Assembly: GCF_002843305.1 (NCBI RefSeq)
Contig: NZ_PGSG01000105.1
Coordinates: 1-64,000 of the forward strand
Source of the DNA: Streptomyces barkulensis
GTDB lineage: Bacteria > Actinomycetota > Actinomycetes > Streptomycetales > Streptomycetaceae
Reading direction: 5' to 3'
Length of the DNA stretch: 64,000 nucleotides
The translations under genes were made by a program, and so were the position numbers. Below the pieces are notes generated by a model that was given only the letters and a program-made list of their open reading frames with translations, had not been told where the DNA came from and did no database searches. Shown here piece after piece: positions 8,055 through 17,079 of the stretch. How positions within the stretch are numbered: position 1 is the first letter of the stretch; each line of letters opens with the position of its first letter.

Positions 8055-9119
8055 ATGAGCGCTGCTACGACCACCGGAGGCGACACCGTGGCGGCGCGCA
8101 CCTGGCCGGACGTGCTGAGCGCCCTGCTGGCCGGCGAGGACCTGCCCGCCGGGAGCACGGCCTGGGCGATGGACCAGATCATGCGCGGCGAGGCGACCGA
8201 CGCCCAGATCGCCGGGTTCGCGGTGGCGCTGCGCGCCAAGGGCGAGACGGTCGACGAGGTCACCGGGCTGGTCCGCGCGATGTACGCGCACGCCAACGTG
8301 ATCGAGGTGCCCGGCCCGTCCGTCGACATCGTCGGCACCGGCGGCGACCGGGCCAGAACGGTCAACATCTCGACGATGTCCGCGATCGTGGTGGCCGGGA
8401 CGGGCGTGCGCGTCGTCAAGCACGGCAACCGCGCGGCCTCCAGCGCGTCCGGTTCCTCGGACGTCCTGGAGAAGCTGGGCGTCAACCTGGACCTCACCCC
8501 CGAGCGGGTCGCCGAGGTCGCGGGCGAGGCCGGGATCACCTTCTGCTTCGCGGTGAGGTTCCACCCCGCGCTGCGCCATGTGGCCGCGGCCCGCAGGGAG
8601 CTGGGCGTCGCGACCACCTTCAACTTCCTCGGCCCCCTGACCAACCCGGCCCGGGTGAAGGCCCAGGCAACCGGTGTCGCCGACGCCCGGATGGCGCCGA
8701 TCATGGCGGGTGTGCTCGCCGAGCGGGGGACGTCCGCGCTGGTCTTCCGCGGCGACGACGGCCTGGACGAGCTGACGGTGACGGGCACCTCGACGGTGTG
8801 GGTGGTCCAAGGCGGCGAGGTCCGCACCGAGACCTTCGACCCGCGCGACGTCGGCGTCTCCCTGGTCCCGCTGGAGGCGCTGCGCGGTGCGGACGCCGCC
8901 CACAACGCGGACGTGGCCCGGCGGCTGCTGGAGGGGCGGAGGGGACCGGTGCGGGACGCCGTCCTGCTGAACTCCGCGGCCGCGCTGGCCGCCCTGGAGC
9001 CCACCGGGGCGCCGCTGACCGAGCAGATCGCCGCGGGGATGGAGCGGGCCGCCCACTCCATCGACTCCGGCGCGGCCAGGGCGGCGCTGGATCGCTGGGT
9101 GGCGGCCAGCAACGCCTGA
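8055..9119 (+). CDS. trpD: Anthranilate phosphoribosyltransferase
   Basis: Second step of tryptophan synthesis: transfers phosphoribose from PRPP to anthranilate. 354 aa, family-normal length. The PRPP-binding motif GTGGDR is at about residues 95-100, followed by the KHGNRAASS segment and NFLGPLTNPA, all hallmarks of TrpD. The ATG at 8055 is preferred to an in-frame GTG at 8046 because AGGAG (8042-8046) is then 8 nt upstream. A -10-like TAGGCT at 7987-7992 would give a leader of ~55 nt. The gene stands alone; the trpE/G fusion is 23 kb away, so the trp genes are dispersed. Confidence 0.95.
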   Translation: MSAATTTGGDTVAARTWPDVLSALLAGEDLPAGSTAWAMDQIMRGEATDAQIAGFAVALRAKGETVDEVTGLVRAMYAHANVIEVPGPSVDIVGTGGDRARTVNISTMSAIVVAGTGVRVVKHGNRAASSASGSSDVLEKLGVNLDLTPERVAEVAGEAGITFCFAVRFHPALRHVAAARRELGVATTFNFLGPLTNPARVKAQATGVADARMAPIMAGVLAERGTSALVFRGDDGLDELTVTGTSTVWVVQGGEVRTETFDPRDVGVSLVPLEALRGADAAHNADVARRLLEGRRGPVRDAVLLNSAAALAALEPTGAPLTEQIAAGMERAAHSIDSGAARAALDRWVAASNA

Positions 9120-9151
9120 GGCCGCCCCGCGGTCCCCGGGGAGCGCGGGGG

Positions 9152-9188
9152 CCGCACGAGCCCGCGGGGAGCCCGTGGGCTCGTGCGG
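9152..9188. terminator. Terminator between trpD and the convergent Lrp-like gene
   Basis: A 17-bp stem with one G-T pair and a 3-nt loop, 32 nt after the trpD stop, positioned to serve both convergent genes. Confidence 0.8.
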
Positions 9189-9210
9189 GAAGCCCGGCGG
9201 CCCGCGGATC

Positions 9211-9492
9211 TCAGGAATCGAGCCCGATGGCGAAGGCGGCCTCCAGGTCGTGCTGGGAGTAGGTCCGGAAGGCGATGTGGGTCTCGGTGGACTCCACACC
9301 GGGGACCTTGCTGATGCGGCCCGGGATGACCTCCGCGAGATCGTCGTGCCGGGCCACGCGCACCATGGCGATCAGGTCGTGGGCGCCGGTCACCGAGTAG
9401 ACCTCGCTGACACCCTCCAGTGCGGCGATCTGCTCGGCGATCTCCGGGATGCGGTCGGTGCTGGTCCTGATGAGCACGATCGAGGTGATCAC
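9211..9492 (-). CDS. Stand-alone Lrp/AsnC ligand-binding domain protein
   Basis: 93 aa, equal to the C-terminal RAM (effector-binding) domain of Lrp/AsnC regulators with no helix-turn-helix. The betaalphabeta-betaalphabeta pattern is visible, with GAHDLIAMVRV in the middle as in AsnC domains. GTG at 9492 is chosen because GAAGAAGGG lies just upstream. Such stand-alone RAM proteins usually form oligomeric amino-acid sensors. Placement next to trpD may hint at aromatic amino acid sensing, but that is only inference. Confidence 0.85.
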   Translation of the reverse strand: MITSIVLIRTSTDRIPEIAEQIAALEGVSEVYSVTGAHDLIAMVRVARHDDLAEVIPGRISKVPGVESTETHIAFRTYSQHDLEAAFAIGLDS

Positions 9493-9913
9493 GGTTTTCC
9501 CTTCTTCGGGGGAGGGGCCGCGGCGGCGCCTCGGCGGGCCTTTCGCTCTCGTGGTCCCACCACAGGCGGAACTGGCCCGCTCACTGTAGCCGCCGCCCGC
9601 GGCGGGCCCACGGGCGCGGGGGAGGGCGGGGGCGCCGCGGGAGACAGGGGGGCGGACCGGTTCCGCGGACGGTACCGGTCCGGATACGGGCCCCCGCCGC
9701 GGCGCGCCCGGTGGCCGCCAGGCCGTAGGGTTGCGGGGATACCCCCGGCCGGGCGCCCGGGGTACACGCACCACGCGAGCATCTTCCGGGGTCCGGGGCA
9801 CCCGGGTACCGGAGAACGCCGGAAAACGCCGGAACACGGCGGAGCGGCAGCACGACGGCAGGACCGAAGGCAGGACGACGGCAGGACGACGGCAGGACCG
9901 AGGAGAGGACAGG
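9493..9913. other. Gene-free interval with short repeats
   Basis: This divergent intergenic stretch of 421 nt holds no credible gene. The right part has short reiterated words: GCCGGA(A) repeats near 9810-9840 and four copies of GGCAGGAC at 11-12 nt spacing (about 9857-9902). It presumably contains promoters for the Lrp-like gene and the zinc-ribbon gene, but none stands out. Confidence 0.6.
9857..9902. repeat. GGCAGGAC short tandem repeat
   Basis: Four copies of GGCAGGAC followed by CGA(A/G) or GAC, with a period of 11-12 nt, ending about 12 nt before the zinc-ribbon gene. The purine-rich copies sit in its predicted untranslated leader. Confidence 0.6.
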
Positions 9914-10162
9914 ATGATGCCGGTTCCCCGACCGAACGAAGGATCGCGGTGGCGCTGCACGATGTGCGGCAACCTCACCCGCTTCGATGTGACGCGCTCC
10001 AGCAAGGTGGTGGAGTACGTCCATCTGGACCTGGCCGGGGAACCGAGGGTCGAGGAGCGCGAGGTGCTCAGTGAGACGATCGAGTCGGTGCGCTGTCGCT
10101 GGTGCAACGCGGTGGACCAGGTCGAGCTGGTGGACCGCCCCAGCTCCGGCGCGCAGGTGTGA
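9914..10162 (+). CDS. Small zinc-ribbon protein of unknown function
   Basis: 82 aa with two Cys pairs, CTMC (near residue 15) and CRWC (near 62), spaced as in a zinc ribbon. The start is ATG 9914 or the adjacent ATG 9917, with AGGAGAGG upstream. It lies 19 nt before the NYN-domain gene in the same direction, so the two are probably one operon. I recognise it only as a conserved streptomycete hypothetical; binding of nucleic acid is possible but not shown. Confidence 0.75.
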   Translation: MMPVPRPNEGSRWRCTMCGNLTRFDVTRSSKVVEYVHLDLAGEPRVEEREVLSETIESVRCRWCNAVDQVELVDRPSSGAQV

Positions 10163-10181
10163 CGACGGGCAGGTGTGAACC

Positions 10182-11537
10182 GTGGTGGAACGGACGGGTG
10201 GTGAGCGCGGACCGGGTGAGCCCGGCGAGGAGGCGCTCGACCGCCCGCTGCCCGAGAAGGTACGCCGCCGGGTGGTGGCGCTGACGGGTGACGCGCTCGG
10301 CGGCCTCACCGTCGCCGAACTCCCCGTCCCTCTGCGGCAGTACGCCCGTTTCACCCCCCAGCGGCGAGTCCGGTTCGCGGGCAACGCGATGGCCGCAGCC
10401 CTGGAGAGCGATCCGGCCTTCCGGCAGCGCATCGCCGACCGGCTGTGCGAGGCGCTGCCGGAGCTGGCCGCGTCCGTCCGGGGCGGTACGTTCCCGGCCG
10501 CCGCCGACCCCGTGGACGTGGCCGCGGTCGCCTATGTGCTGCGGCCTCAGGGCTGGGTCAAGCTCGTCGCCGCCGCGAGCGAGGAGGCCCAGCGGACGCA
10601 GGCCGAACGCGCCGGCGAGGAGGCGGAGCGGGAACTGGCCCGGCTCCGTGAGGAACTGGCGCAGGCCCGGGCCGCCGAGCGTGCCCACACCGAGGGGCTC
10701 CGCGCGGAACTGGACGCCGCCCGCAAGGAGACCGACTCCCTGCACCGCAGGCTGCGCAGCGCGCTCAGCGACGTCAAGCGCGGCGAGGCGGCGGCGCGCA
10801 AGGCGCGGGCCGAGCTGGAGGAGGCGCGGGCCGCGGCCGCCGCGGAGAAGGCCGCCGCCGAGAGCGAGGCGCGCCGGCTGCGGTCGCGGCTGGCGGAGGC
10901 GGAGGCGGCCCTGGAGGCCGGCCGCCGCGCGGTGCGCGAGGGGCGCAGTGTGGAGGACATGCGCCTGCGGCTGCTGCTGGACACGGTGCTGGACGCCGCC
11001 CAGGGGCTGCGGCGCGAACTCGCCCTGCCGCCTGCCACGCACCGCCCGGCCGAGACCGTGGACGCGGTCGAGCCGGGCCGGATGACGCCGAAGGACATCG
11101 CCCGGCGCGCCCTGTCCGAGGAGGACCCCGCGCTGCTGGACCAGTTGCTGGCGCTGCCCCAGGCGCATCTGGTGGTGGACGGCTACAACGTCACCAAGAC
11201 CGGCTATCCGTCACTGCCCCTGGAGAAGCAGCGGCTGCGGCTGCTGGGCGGACTGGCGGGGCTGGCGGCCCAGACCGGCGCCGAGGTGACCTGTGTCTTC
11301 GACGGGGCGGAACTGGCGGCTCCGGTGCTGCTGGCGCCGCCGCGGGGAGTGCGGGTGCTGTTCAGCAAACCCGGGCAGACCGCCGACGAGCTGATCCGGC
11401 GTCTGGTGCGCGCGGAGCCGCCCGGCCGTCCGGTGGTCGTCGTCTCCGCCGACCGCGAGGTGGCCGACGGCGTGGCCGCGGCCGGAGCCCGTCCGGTGGC
11501 GTCGGTGCTGCTGCTGCGCAGGCTCGGCCGCACCTGA
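10182..11537 (+). CDS. Coiled-coil protein with C-terminal NYN (PIN-like) nuclease domain
   Basis: 451 aa in three parts: an N-terminal globular region (about 1-130), a long Ala/Glu/Arg-rich coiled coil (about 130-255) and a C-terminal NYN domain (about 325-451). The NYN domain shows the leading Asp motif VVDGYNVTK, a central CVFDGAE and a later VVSADREV, consistent with the acidic metal site of PIN-like RNases such as YacP/Rae1. The GTG at 10182 is followed by a second GTG; the upstream RBS (GGGCAGG) is modest. It follows the zinc-ribbon gene by 19 nt. A role in RNA processing or decay is inferred from the domain. Confidence 0.85.
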   Translation: MVERTGGERGPGEPGEEALDRPLPEKVRRRVVALTGDALGGLTVAELPVPLRQYARFTPQRRVRFAGNAMAAALESDPAFRQRIADRLCEALPELAASVRGGTFPAAADPVDVAAVAYVLRPQGWVKLVAAASEEAQRTQAERAGEEAERELARLREELAQARAAERAHTEGLRAELDAARKETDSLHRRLRSALSDVKRGEAAARKARAELEEARAAAAAEKAAAESEARRLRSRLAEAEAALEAGRRAVREGRSVEDMRLRLLLDTVLDAAQGLRRELALPPATHRPAETVDAVEPGRMTPKDIARRALSEEDPALLDQLLALPQAHLVVDGYNVTKTGYPSLPLEKQRLRLLGGLAGLAAQTGAEVTCVFDGAELAAPVLLAPPRGVRVLFSKPGQTADELIRRLVRAEPPGRPVVVVSADREVADGVAAAGARPVASVLLLRRLGRT

Positions 11538-11741
11538 GCCGCATCTGAGCCGCACCCGCCCGGAGTGCCGCCCGCCGCCGTGTCCGGCGCCCTGCCCGGT
11601 GCCGTGTCCGACGCCGCGTCATCTCCCCGCGCGTGCCCGGAATGTCCGCCGAGGGCGGCACTCAGCGTCAGGCCGCGGTAGCCCACAGTGGAGCGATGGT
11701 AAAGGATGTGGCCGACGGGCGAGATTTTTCCTATGAGGATT

Positions 11742-11770
11742 TGAAGCGATCACCCCGCATGGCTAGTGTC
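11742..11770 (+). promoter_or_regulatory. sigma70-type promoter of the first NlpC/P60 gene
   Basis: TTGAAG (11742-11747), a 17-nt spacer and TAGTGT (11765-11770). Transcription would start near 11777, leaving a leader of ~130 nt that holds the candidate riboswitch. Confidence 0.7.
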
Positions 11771-11784
11771 TGGCCCGAACCTCT

Positions 11785-11890
11785 GCGCAGTTGATCACCC
11801 AACCGGGGTGACAGCGGAGGAACCGCCGAATCCGCGGCGCTCATCGCGGAGCCGGGTGGCCCCGGTCACTCCCGGCAGGCGGCTGAGGAA
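11785..11890 (+). promoter_or_regulatory. Candidate c-di-AMP (ydaO/yuaA-type) riboswitch
   Basis: The ~130-nt leader of the NlpC/P60 gene has several paired segments (e.g. ATCACCC/GGGGTGA, GCGGAG..., GCCGGGTGGCCCCGG) and conserved-looking words GGAGGAACCGCCGAATCCG. These resemble the GGGACC...CCGAATCCG pattern of ydaO RNAs, which in streptomycetes are known to precede cell-wall hydrolase genes such as rpfA. Assigned by eye without a covariance search; another structured leader is possible. Confidence 0.55.
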
Positions 11891-11906
11891 GAAGGAGCTC
11901 GCCCCA

Positions 11907-12932
11907 GTGGCGTCCCACCGTCGACCCAAGCAGCCGAACCGCGCACGTGTGACCGTGCTCACCGCGACCGCAGCGGCGGCGGTCGCACTGACATCCCAGA
12001 CGGCCCAGGCCGAACCCAAGCCGACCAAGGACGAGGTCAAGGCCAAGGTCGACAAGCTCTACGAAGAGGCCGAGCACGCCACGGAGAAGTACAACGGCGC
12101 GAAGGAGAAGCAGGAGAAGCTGCAGAAGCAGGTCGGCAACCTCCAGGACAGCGTCGCAAGCGGTCAGGGAGAGCTGAACGACCTGCGTGACAGCCTCGGT
12201 TCGATGGCCACGGCCCAGTACCGCAGCGGCGGCCTCGACCCCTCCCTTCAGCTGTTCCTCTCCTCCGACCCGGACAGCTACCTGGCCAAGGCCTCCGCGC
12301 TCGACCAGCTCAGCAGCAAGCAGGCCGGCGCGCTGAAGAAGATCCAGGCCAAGCAGCGGACCCTCTCGCAGCAGCGCGAGGAGGCCTCCGAGAAGCTGAA
12401 GGACCTGGAGGACACCCGCAAGGAACTCGGCGACAAGAAGAAGAAGATCCAGGGCAAGCTCGCCGAGGCCCGGCGGCTGCTGAACACCCTCACCGCCGAG
12501 GAGCGCGCCGAGCTCGCCAGGCAGGAGGAGCGCGCCAACCGCGCCTCCTCGGCCCGTGTGGACCTCGGCAGCTCGGCCTCCGCCACACAGCGCGCCTCGG
12601 CCGCCCTCGGCGCGGCCAAGTCCAAGCTGGGCTCCCCCTACGTCTGGGGCGCGACCGGCCCGAGCTCCTTCGACTGCTCCGGGCTGACCTCCTGGGCCTA
12701 CAGCCAGGCCGGCGTCTCCCTGCCGCGCACCTCGCAGTCCCAGGCCAACGCGGGCACCCGTATCTCCCGGAGCCAGCTCGCCCCCGGCGACCTGGTCTTC
12801 TTCTACAACGACCTGCACCACGTCGGCCTCTACGCGGGCAACGGGCAGATCCTGCACGCCCCGAAGCCCGGCGCCAACGTGCGCTACGAGTCGATCAACA
12901 ACATGCCGTTCATGTTCGGCGTGCGCGTCTGA
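11907..12932 (+). CDS. Secreted NlpC/P60 (C40) peptidoglycan endopeptidase
   Basis: Predicted exported hydrolase that cuts peptide stems of peptidoglycan, 341 aa. A signal peptide (to about residue 34, ending in AQA) is followed by a long charged coiled coil (about 40-215) and a C-terminal NlpC/P60 domain. The catalytic Cys257 lies in DCSGLTSWAY and the His near 305 in HHVGLYAGNG. GTG at 11907 is chosen over longer forms because AAGGAG is 8-13 nt upstream and a signal peptide begins there. The long leader suggests control at the RNA level. The next gene is a paralogue. The domain order resembles mycobacterial Rip proteins. Confidence 0.93.
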   Translation: MASHRRPKQPNRARVTVLTATAAAAVALTSQTAQAEPKPTKDEVKAKVDKLYEEAEHATEKYNGAKEKQEKLQKQVGNLQDSVASGQGELNDLRDSLGSMATAQYRSGGLDPSLQLFLSSDPDSYLAKASALDQLSSKQAGALKKIQAKQRTLSQQREEASEKLKDLEDTRKELGDKKKKIQGKLAEARRLLNTLTAEERAELARQEERANRASSARVDLGSSASATQRASAALGAAKSKLGSPYVWGATGPSSFDCSGLTSWAYSQAGVSLPRTSQSQANAGTRISRSQLAPGDLVFFYNDLHHVGLYAGNGQILHAPKPGANVRYESINNMPFMFGVRV

Positions 12933-12955
12933 CCGGCCGTCACCTGCGCTTTCCA

Positions 12956-12995
12956 GCCTCCTCCGTACGGGTGAATCCCGGCGGGGGAGGCTTTT
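12956..12995 (+). terminator. Terminator after the first NlpC/P60 gene
   Basis: GCCTCCTCC pairs with GGGGGAGGC (one G-U pair) around an inner CGGG/CCCG helix and is followed by TTTT, one of the few U-tract terminators here. Confidence 0.75.
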
Positions 12996-13211
12996 CGCCG
13001 TCCTCTTCCGCCTCCCGTCGCCGGCCCGGCTCCGACCCGGCCCCGACCTGCCTCTGACCTGCCGGTGAACCGGTCCCGGCCCGCGCCACGGTTCCGCGCC
13101 GGGGGAGGAGCGCCGCGCGATGGGCGGTGCGGCGGTGCGTGAACGGAACGTGTCCGTGCCGCTACTGTCGGCCGCCACCGTCCTCGAAGCGGAAGGGAGA
13201 GCGGTTCCGCC

Positions 13212-14279
13212 GTGGTCTCGCAGCCTTCGCCCCGACACGCCCCCCGCCGTTCCGGCTCCCGCCGGCGCGCCTCCTCTTCCGGCCTGTCCGGGCTGGGTAC
13301 CCGGGTCACCGCGCTGTCCGCCGCCGCGGGCGCGGCGGCGGTGCTGACGGCGGCCCCGGCGGGGGCCGACCCCGCGGACGGCCCGGCCCCGGCCGCGCTG
13401 AGCGCGCGGGTGGACCGTCTCTACGCCGACGCGGAGCGGGCCACCGAGCGCTACAACACCGTCTCCGAACGCGTGGAGGACCTGCGCGAGGAGGTGGAGA
13501 GGGCCCAGGACGGGGCCGCCCGCGACCAGGCCAGGGTCAACCGGATGCGCGGGGACCTGGGCTCCCTGGCGAGCGCGCAGTACCGCTCCGGCGGCATCGA
13601 CCCGGCCCTCGCGCTGCTCCTGTCCGAGGGGCCGGAGGAGTACCTCGCCAAGGCCGCCACCCTCGACCGGATCAACAGCCGCCAGGCGGCCAAGCTCAAG
13701 GCGTTCCGCGGCGCGGTGCGCGCGCTGGAGCAGCAGCGCACCGAGGCCGGCGGGAAACTCGCCGAACTGCGGCGCCGGCGCGCGGCCCTGGGCGAGCACC
13801 GCGAGACCGTGCAGCGCAAACTCGCGGCCGCACAACGGCTGCTCAACCGGCTCCCGCCCGAGGAGCGCGCCGCCCGCGGGCACACCTCGCGCGACGGCGG
13901 ACATCCCGGCGCGCCGATGGAGTCGGCCCCCTCGTCGCGGGCCGCCGCAGCGGTCGCCGCGGCCCGCGGGGCGGTCGGCGCGCCGTACGCCTGGGGCCAG
14001 GCCGGCCCCCACGCCTTCGACTGCTCGGGCCTGACCTCCTGGGCGTACGCCCGGGCCGGGGTCTTCCTGCCGCGCACCTCGCAGGGGCAGCTGCACGCGG
14101 GGCGGCACGTACCGCTGGAGCGGGCGCTCCCCGGCGATCTGGTCGTCTACCGGTCGGACGCCAGCCATGTGGGGATGTACGTCGGCGGGGGCCAGGTCGT
14201 CCACGCCCCGCGCCCGGGGGCGCGGGTGCGGTACGACCCGGTCGGGATGATGCCGGTCGCCGCCGTGGTCCGGCCCTGA
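13212..14279 (+). CDS. Second secreted NlpC/P60 (C40) endopeptidase, paralogue
   Basis: 355 aa with the same layout as the preceding gene: Arg-rich signal peptide ending near AGA (about residue 53), coiled coil, and NlpC/P60 domain with Cys271 in DCSGLTSWAYA and a catalytic His in SHVGMYVGGG. Conserved segments such as AQYRSGGIDP are shared with the neighbour, indicating tandem duplication. It is more GC-rich and has fewer Lys than its neighbour. GTG at 13212 has GAAGGGAGA 12 nt upstream, slightly far. TACTGT at 13164-13169 could be its -10 box, giving a short leader without the riboswitch-like element, so the two copies are probably regulated differently. Confidence 0.9.
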   Translation: MVSQPSPRHAPRRSGSRRRASSSGLSGLGTRVTALSAAAGAAAVLTAAPAGADPADGPAPAALSARVDRLYADAERATERYNTVSERVEDLREEVERAQDGAARDQARVNRMRGDLGSLASAQYRSGGIDPALALLLSEGPEEYLAKAATLDRINSRQAAKLKAFRGAVRALEQQRTEAGGKLAELRRRRAALGEHRETVQRKLAAAQRLLNRLPPEERAARGHTSRDGGHPGAPMESAPSSRAAAAVAAARGAVGAPYAWGQAGPHAFDCSGLTSWAYARAGVFLPRTSQGQLHAGRHVPLERALPGDLVVYRSDASHVGMYVGGGQVVHAPRPGARVRYDPVGMMPVAAVVRP

Positions 14280-14336
14280 CCTTGTCCCCGGCCCCGGTCC
14301 TGAGCCCGGCCCTCCGCGCGCCCCGGGCCGGGACCG

Positions 14337-14342
14337 TACGAT
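14337..14342 (+). promoter_or_regulatory. -10 box of a leaderless promoter (metallopeptidase)
   Basis: TACGAT is 7 nt before the GTG at 14350 and no Shine-Dalgarno is visible, predicting a leaderless mRNA. Confidence 0.5.
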
Positions 14343-14349
14343 CAGCGGT

Positions 14350-15681
<1,332 letters not shown>

Positions 15682-15720
15682 CGCCCGCGGCGGCACCGCG
15701 CGGGCGCCGTACGGGGTGCC

Positions 15721-17019
15721 TCACCGGGAGACCAGTCCGCCCTCCGGCTCCGGCGCCTTCGCACCCCTGCCGCGCCCGTCCCCGCCGTCCCCGCCGTCCT
15801 CGCTGTCCTCGTCGTTCCCGGGGGCCCTCTCCGTACGGCGCAGGGGCTCGGTCACCGTCGTGCGCCACAGCCGGGCGCAGGCCAGCACCGCGGCGGCGAC
15901 CAGCAGTCCGTTGCGCACCACCAGCAGCGTGACGCCCAGGGCGTCGCTCGCCACCACACTGCCGAAGTTGAGGGGGAACTCCAGCAGTGTCACCCCCGTC
16001 GCCACGACCACCAGCACGGCGGGCAGCCCCTGCCGGCCGGTGCGCAGTGTCACGCACACCGCCGCCAGGCCCACCAGCCAGACCATGTACTGCGGGCTGA
16101 TCACCCGGCTGGTGACGGTGAACAGCAGCACCGCGGCGAACGCGGCGTCCGCCGCGGTGGACGCCGTCCACTCCACCGCGCGCAGCCGCCACCGCAGCAT
16201 CCAGCCGAAGGCGGCGGCGGTGCACAGCAGCGCCGCGGTGCTCACCAGGTCCACGTACGGGCCCAGGAACTCCACCGAGCCGTAGTTCAGCAGCACCTGG
16301 CCCTCCCAGCCGAAGTGCCGCGCCACGTGGAAGACCAGGGCGCCCACCGACTCGACCTCGGTGCCGCGGTCGCGCTGGTGGGTGAGGAAGTCCAGTGCGC
16401 CGGGCATGGCGGCGGCGAACGCGGCGGTCAGCACCAGGGCCGCCGCCACGGCAGCGCCCCACACGGCGCGGGTGACGCGCCCGCGCGGCGTGCCCACCAG
16501 CAGCAGCGCGGGCCACACCTTCAGCAGCGCCCCGAAGGCCGCCAGCGCCCCGGCCGTGCGCGGGCTGCGCGACAGCGCCAGCAGCGCGGCGACCGCGACG
16601 GCGGTGACCATCAGGTCGTAGCGGGCGTACACCGTCGGGCCCAGCAGCGGCACCCCGGCCACCCACACCCACGCTCCCGCACGGCCGCGGCCGCGCTCCG
16701 GCCCGGCGCCGCGCCGGGAGGCGTACAGCAGCAGCGCGAACGCGGCGGCGTCGGCGGCGCAGGCCAGCACGTAGAACGCGGCCGGGTACTCCAGGAAGGG
16801 CAGCAGCGCGGGGGAGAGGATCGCCAGCGCCGCGGCGGGCGGGTACTGCCAGGTGACGTCGTCCGGCGGGAAGACACCGGTGCTCAGCACCCGGTACCAG
16901 CCCTGGTAGATCACCGAGACGTCGCTGGTGACGTCCGGTCCCGGCACCGTGATCACCTTGAACACGCACAGGAGCAGCACGGTCCGGGTGGCGGCCCAGG
17001 CCGCGATCAGAAGGCGCAT
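15721..17019 (-). CDS. GT87/DUF2029-type membrane mannosyltransferase
   Basis: 432 aa polytopic membrane protein with about ten hydrophobic helices and a charged cytoplasmic tail rich in Asp/Gly (EDSEDGGDGGDGRGRG). Early loop motifs (YQGWY, WQYPPAA) fit GT-C glycosyltransferases of the GT87 family, which use polyprenyl-phosphate mannose; the mycobacterial relative Rv2181 adds alpha-1,2 mannose to lipomannan. ATG at 17019 is 6 nt from a TACGGT box, predicting a leaderless mRNA. It is divergent from the PimB'-like gene, consistent with a shared role in mannosylated lipids. Acceptor is not known. Confidence 0.82.
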   Translation of the reverse strand: MRLLIAAWAATRTVLLLCVFKVITVPGPDVTSDVSVIYQGWYRVLSTGVFPPDDVTWQYPPAAALAILSPALLPFLEYPAAFYVLACAADAAAFALLLYASRRGAGPERGRGRAGAWVWVAGVPLLGPTVYARYDLMVTAVAVAALLALSRSPRTAGALAAFGALLKVWPALLLVGTPRGRVTRAVWGAAVAAALVLTAAFAAAMPGALDFLTHQRDRGTEVESVGALVFHVARHFGWEGQVLLNYGSVEFLGPYVDLVSTAALLCTAAAFGWMLRWRLRAVEWTASTAADAAFAAVLLFTVTSRVISPQYMVWLVGLAAVCVTLRTGRQGLPAVLVVVATGVTLLEFPLNFGSVVASDALGVTLLVVRNGLLVAAAVLACARLWRTTVTEPLRRTERAPGNDEDSEDGGDGGDGRGRGAKAPEPEGGLVSR

Positions 17020-17025
17020 GGACCG

Positions 17026-17031
17026 ACCGTA
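17026..17031 (-). promoter_or_regulatory. -10 box of the GT87 gene (leaderless)
   Basis: TACGGT on the minus strand, 6 nt before the ATG at 17019. Confidence 0.5.
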
Positions 17032-17065
17032 CCGGGTGCCGCCCCGGCGCCCCGAGGGCAGCGGG

Positions 17066-17071
17066 TACTGT
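17066..17071 (+). promoter_or_regulatory. -10 box of the PimB'-like gene (near-leaderless)
   Basis: TACTGT, 8 nt before the ATG at 17080; no Shine-Dalgarno sequence follows. Confidence 0.45.
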
Positions 17072-17079
17072 CGGCGGCG

